NCBI RefSeq assembly: GCF_011927785.1
Contig: NZ_JAATJK010000001.1
Coordinates: 3,100,001 to 3,164,000, forward strand
DNA length: 64,000 nucleotides
Source: Micromonospora profundi
Lineage (GTDB): Bacteria; Actinomycetota; Actinomycetes; Mycobacteriales; Micromonosporaceae
Direction: 5' to 3'
The position numbers and the translations under genes are program-made. This document shows positions 63,273-64,000 of this stretch, in pieces. The notes under the pieces were generated by a model. It saw only the letters and a list, made by a program, of their open reading frames with translations, ran no database searches and was not told the DNA's origin. Within the stretch, counting starts at the first letter, position 1. The number at the start of each line of letters is the position of its first letter.

Positions 63273-64000
63273 TCAGCTGGCCTTGGCCTCGTCGAGCACG
63301 ACCTTGGCGTATTCCAGGGAGTTCCGGTTGGCCTCCTCGACCATGCCGAGCTCCACCACCAGGCTCGACAGGTTGTCCCACGACTGCGGGTTCACCTTGA
63401 AGTCGTAGCGCTGTTCCTGCTTGAAGATCTCGTTCAGCGCGGGAACGATGATTTCCTTGTACTGACCCTTGTAGACCTGGTCGGCGACGATCTGCGCGGC
63501 CTGGTCGATGTTCTGCTTCGTCCAGTCGTACGCCTGCTTCTGCGCCTTGACGTAGCCGCTGACGACCATGGGATTCTCCGTGGCGAGGCTGTTGAGCACC
63601 GGCAGCGCGTAGGAGCTGTAGGCGCGGATCTTCTCCGGGGCCTCCTCGCCGGTCAGCGAGGCGAACTGCACCGCGCCCGCCCGCTGCTCGAACACCCCGA
63701 CATCGGTACGGGAGTAGGTCACGTAGGCGTCGATGCGACCGGCCTCCATCTGGCCGATCCCGCTGTCCGGCTGGCCGACGGCCAGGATCGTGGCGTCCTT
63801 GTCGGTCATGCCGGCGGAGGCGAAACCGGCCATCAGCGACTGGTAGACGAGCGAGCCGATCGCGGTCAGGCCGATCTTCTTGCCGCGCAGCGCCTGCATC
63901 TTCTCCGCGAACGGACGGTCCTTGAGCGCGGCCAGGTCGGAGTCGGCCGGGACGACGACTCCGAACGGGATCCAGTTGTCCAGCCAACCAGCGATCTTGA
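63273..64000 (-). CDS. ABC transporter substrate-binding protein (N terminus outside window)
   Basis: At least 242 residues; the frame is open to the window edge, so the signal peptide is not seen. It resembles SsuA/TauA/NMT1-type periplasmic binding proteins: NWIPFGVVVP, GKKIGLTAIGSLVYQSLM, AGRIDAYVTYSRTDVGVF, and a C-terminal helix set. It would bring a small acid (sulfonate, nitrate-like or aromatic acid) into the pathway encoded downstream. Confidence 0.85.
   Translation of the reverse strand, partial: KIAGWLDNWIPFGVVVPADSDLAALKDRPFAEKMQALRGKKIGLTAIGSLVYQSLMAGFASAGMTDKDATILAVGQPDSGIGQMEAGRIDAYVTYSRTDVGVFEQRAGAVQFASLTGEEAPEKIRAYSSYALPVLNSLATENPMVVSGYVKAQKQAYDWTKQNIDQAAQIVADQVYKGQYKEIIVPALNEIFKQEQRYDFKVNPQSWDNLSSLVVELGMVEEANRNSLEYAKVVLDEAKAS

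Overview
The window is high-GC actinobacterial DNA with long operons, ATGA/GTGA start-stop overlaps and strong purine-rich ribosome binding sites. Gene content (NRPS with an MbtH partner, a LmbU-type regulator, a class I lanthipeptide system, several IS families) suggests a filamentous actinomycete, perhaps Micromonosporaceae. That family-level guess cannot be proved from the sequence alone.

Region 1 (1-15.2 kb, minus strand) is an NRPS operon read from about 15.2 kb towards base 1. It encodes a RiPP-type cobalamin radical SAM enzyme, a TauD-like Fe/2OG oxygenase, an MFS exporter, an MbtH protein, an 82-residue unknown protein, a loading NRPS with a truncated C domain, and a C-A(MT)-T-C-TauD NRPS. 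A third NRPS, cut by the window edge, begins with a condensation-like domain whose HHxxxDG motif is replaced. Nearly all genes overlap by four bases.

Region 2 (15.3-32.1 kb) is a RiPP locus. The minus-strand arm holds the precursor lanA, an ABC exporter, a luciferase-like flavoenzyme, a full-length LanB dehydratase, a flavin reductase and a MacB-like ABC pair, and ends at a perfect 64-bp palindromic terminator. The plus-strand arm holds LanC, a 72-residue unknown, YcaO, TfuA, a tryptophan-halogenase-like flavoprotein and a Tat-exported unknown. LanB plus LanC predict a class I lanthipeptide, and YcaO plus TfuA predict backbone thioamidation. The precursor ends in a Thr/Ser/Cys-rich core with two Trp. 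The predicted product is therefore a thioamidated, possibly Trp-oxidised or halogenated lanthipeptide. The halogenase homologue lacks the lysine that is essential in known halogenases. A LmbU-family regulator with a cation/proton antiporter (32.1-34.1 kb) lies beside this cluster.

Region 3 (34.1-51.7 kb) is a variable island. It contains gene relics, an intact IS256-family element, and a CYTH-like / cupin-like / kinase-like trio. A tightly coupled SIR2 - P-loop NTPase - ImmA-like peptidase - Nudix operon looks like an NAD+/ADP-ribose-centred defence system. A second operon has a guanylate-kinase-like P-loop protein, an unknown, and a membrane-anchored macro domain. An IS graveyard (IS4, IS256, IS110 and IS3 remnants) closes the island.

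Region 4 (52.1-64 kb, minus strand) is a metabolic operon. It encodes an ABC substrate-binding protein (cut by the edge), a ThDP enzyme, two beta-hydroxyacid dehydrogenases, an IclR regulator, a CoA-transferase, two different carboxyltransferases, a small biotin carrier, biotin carboxylase and BioY. It looks like uptake, CoA activation and biotin-dependent carboxylation (or decarboxylation) of a small organic acid.
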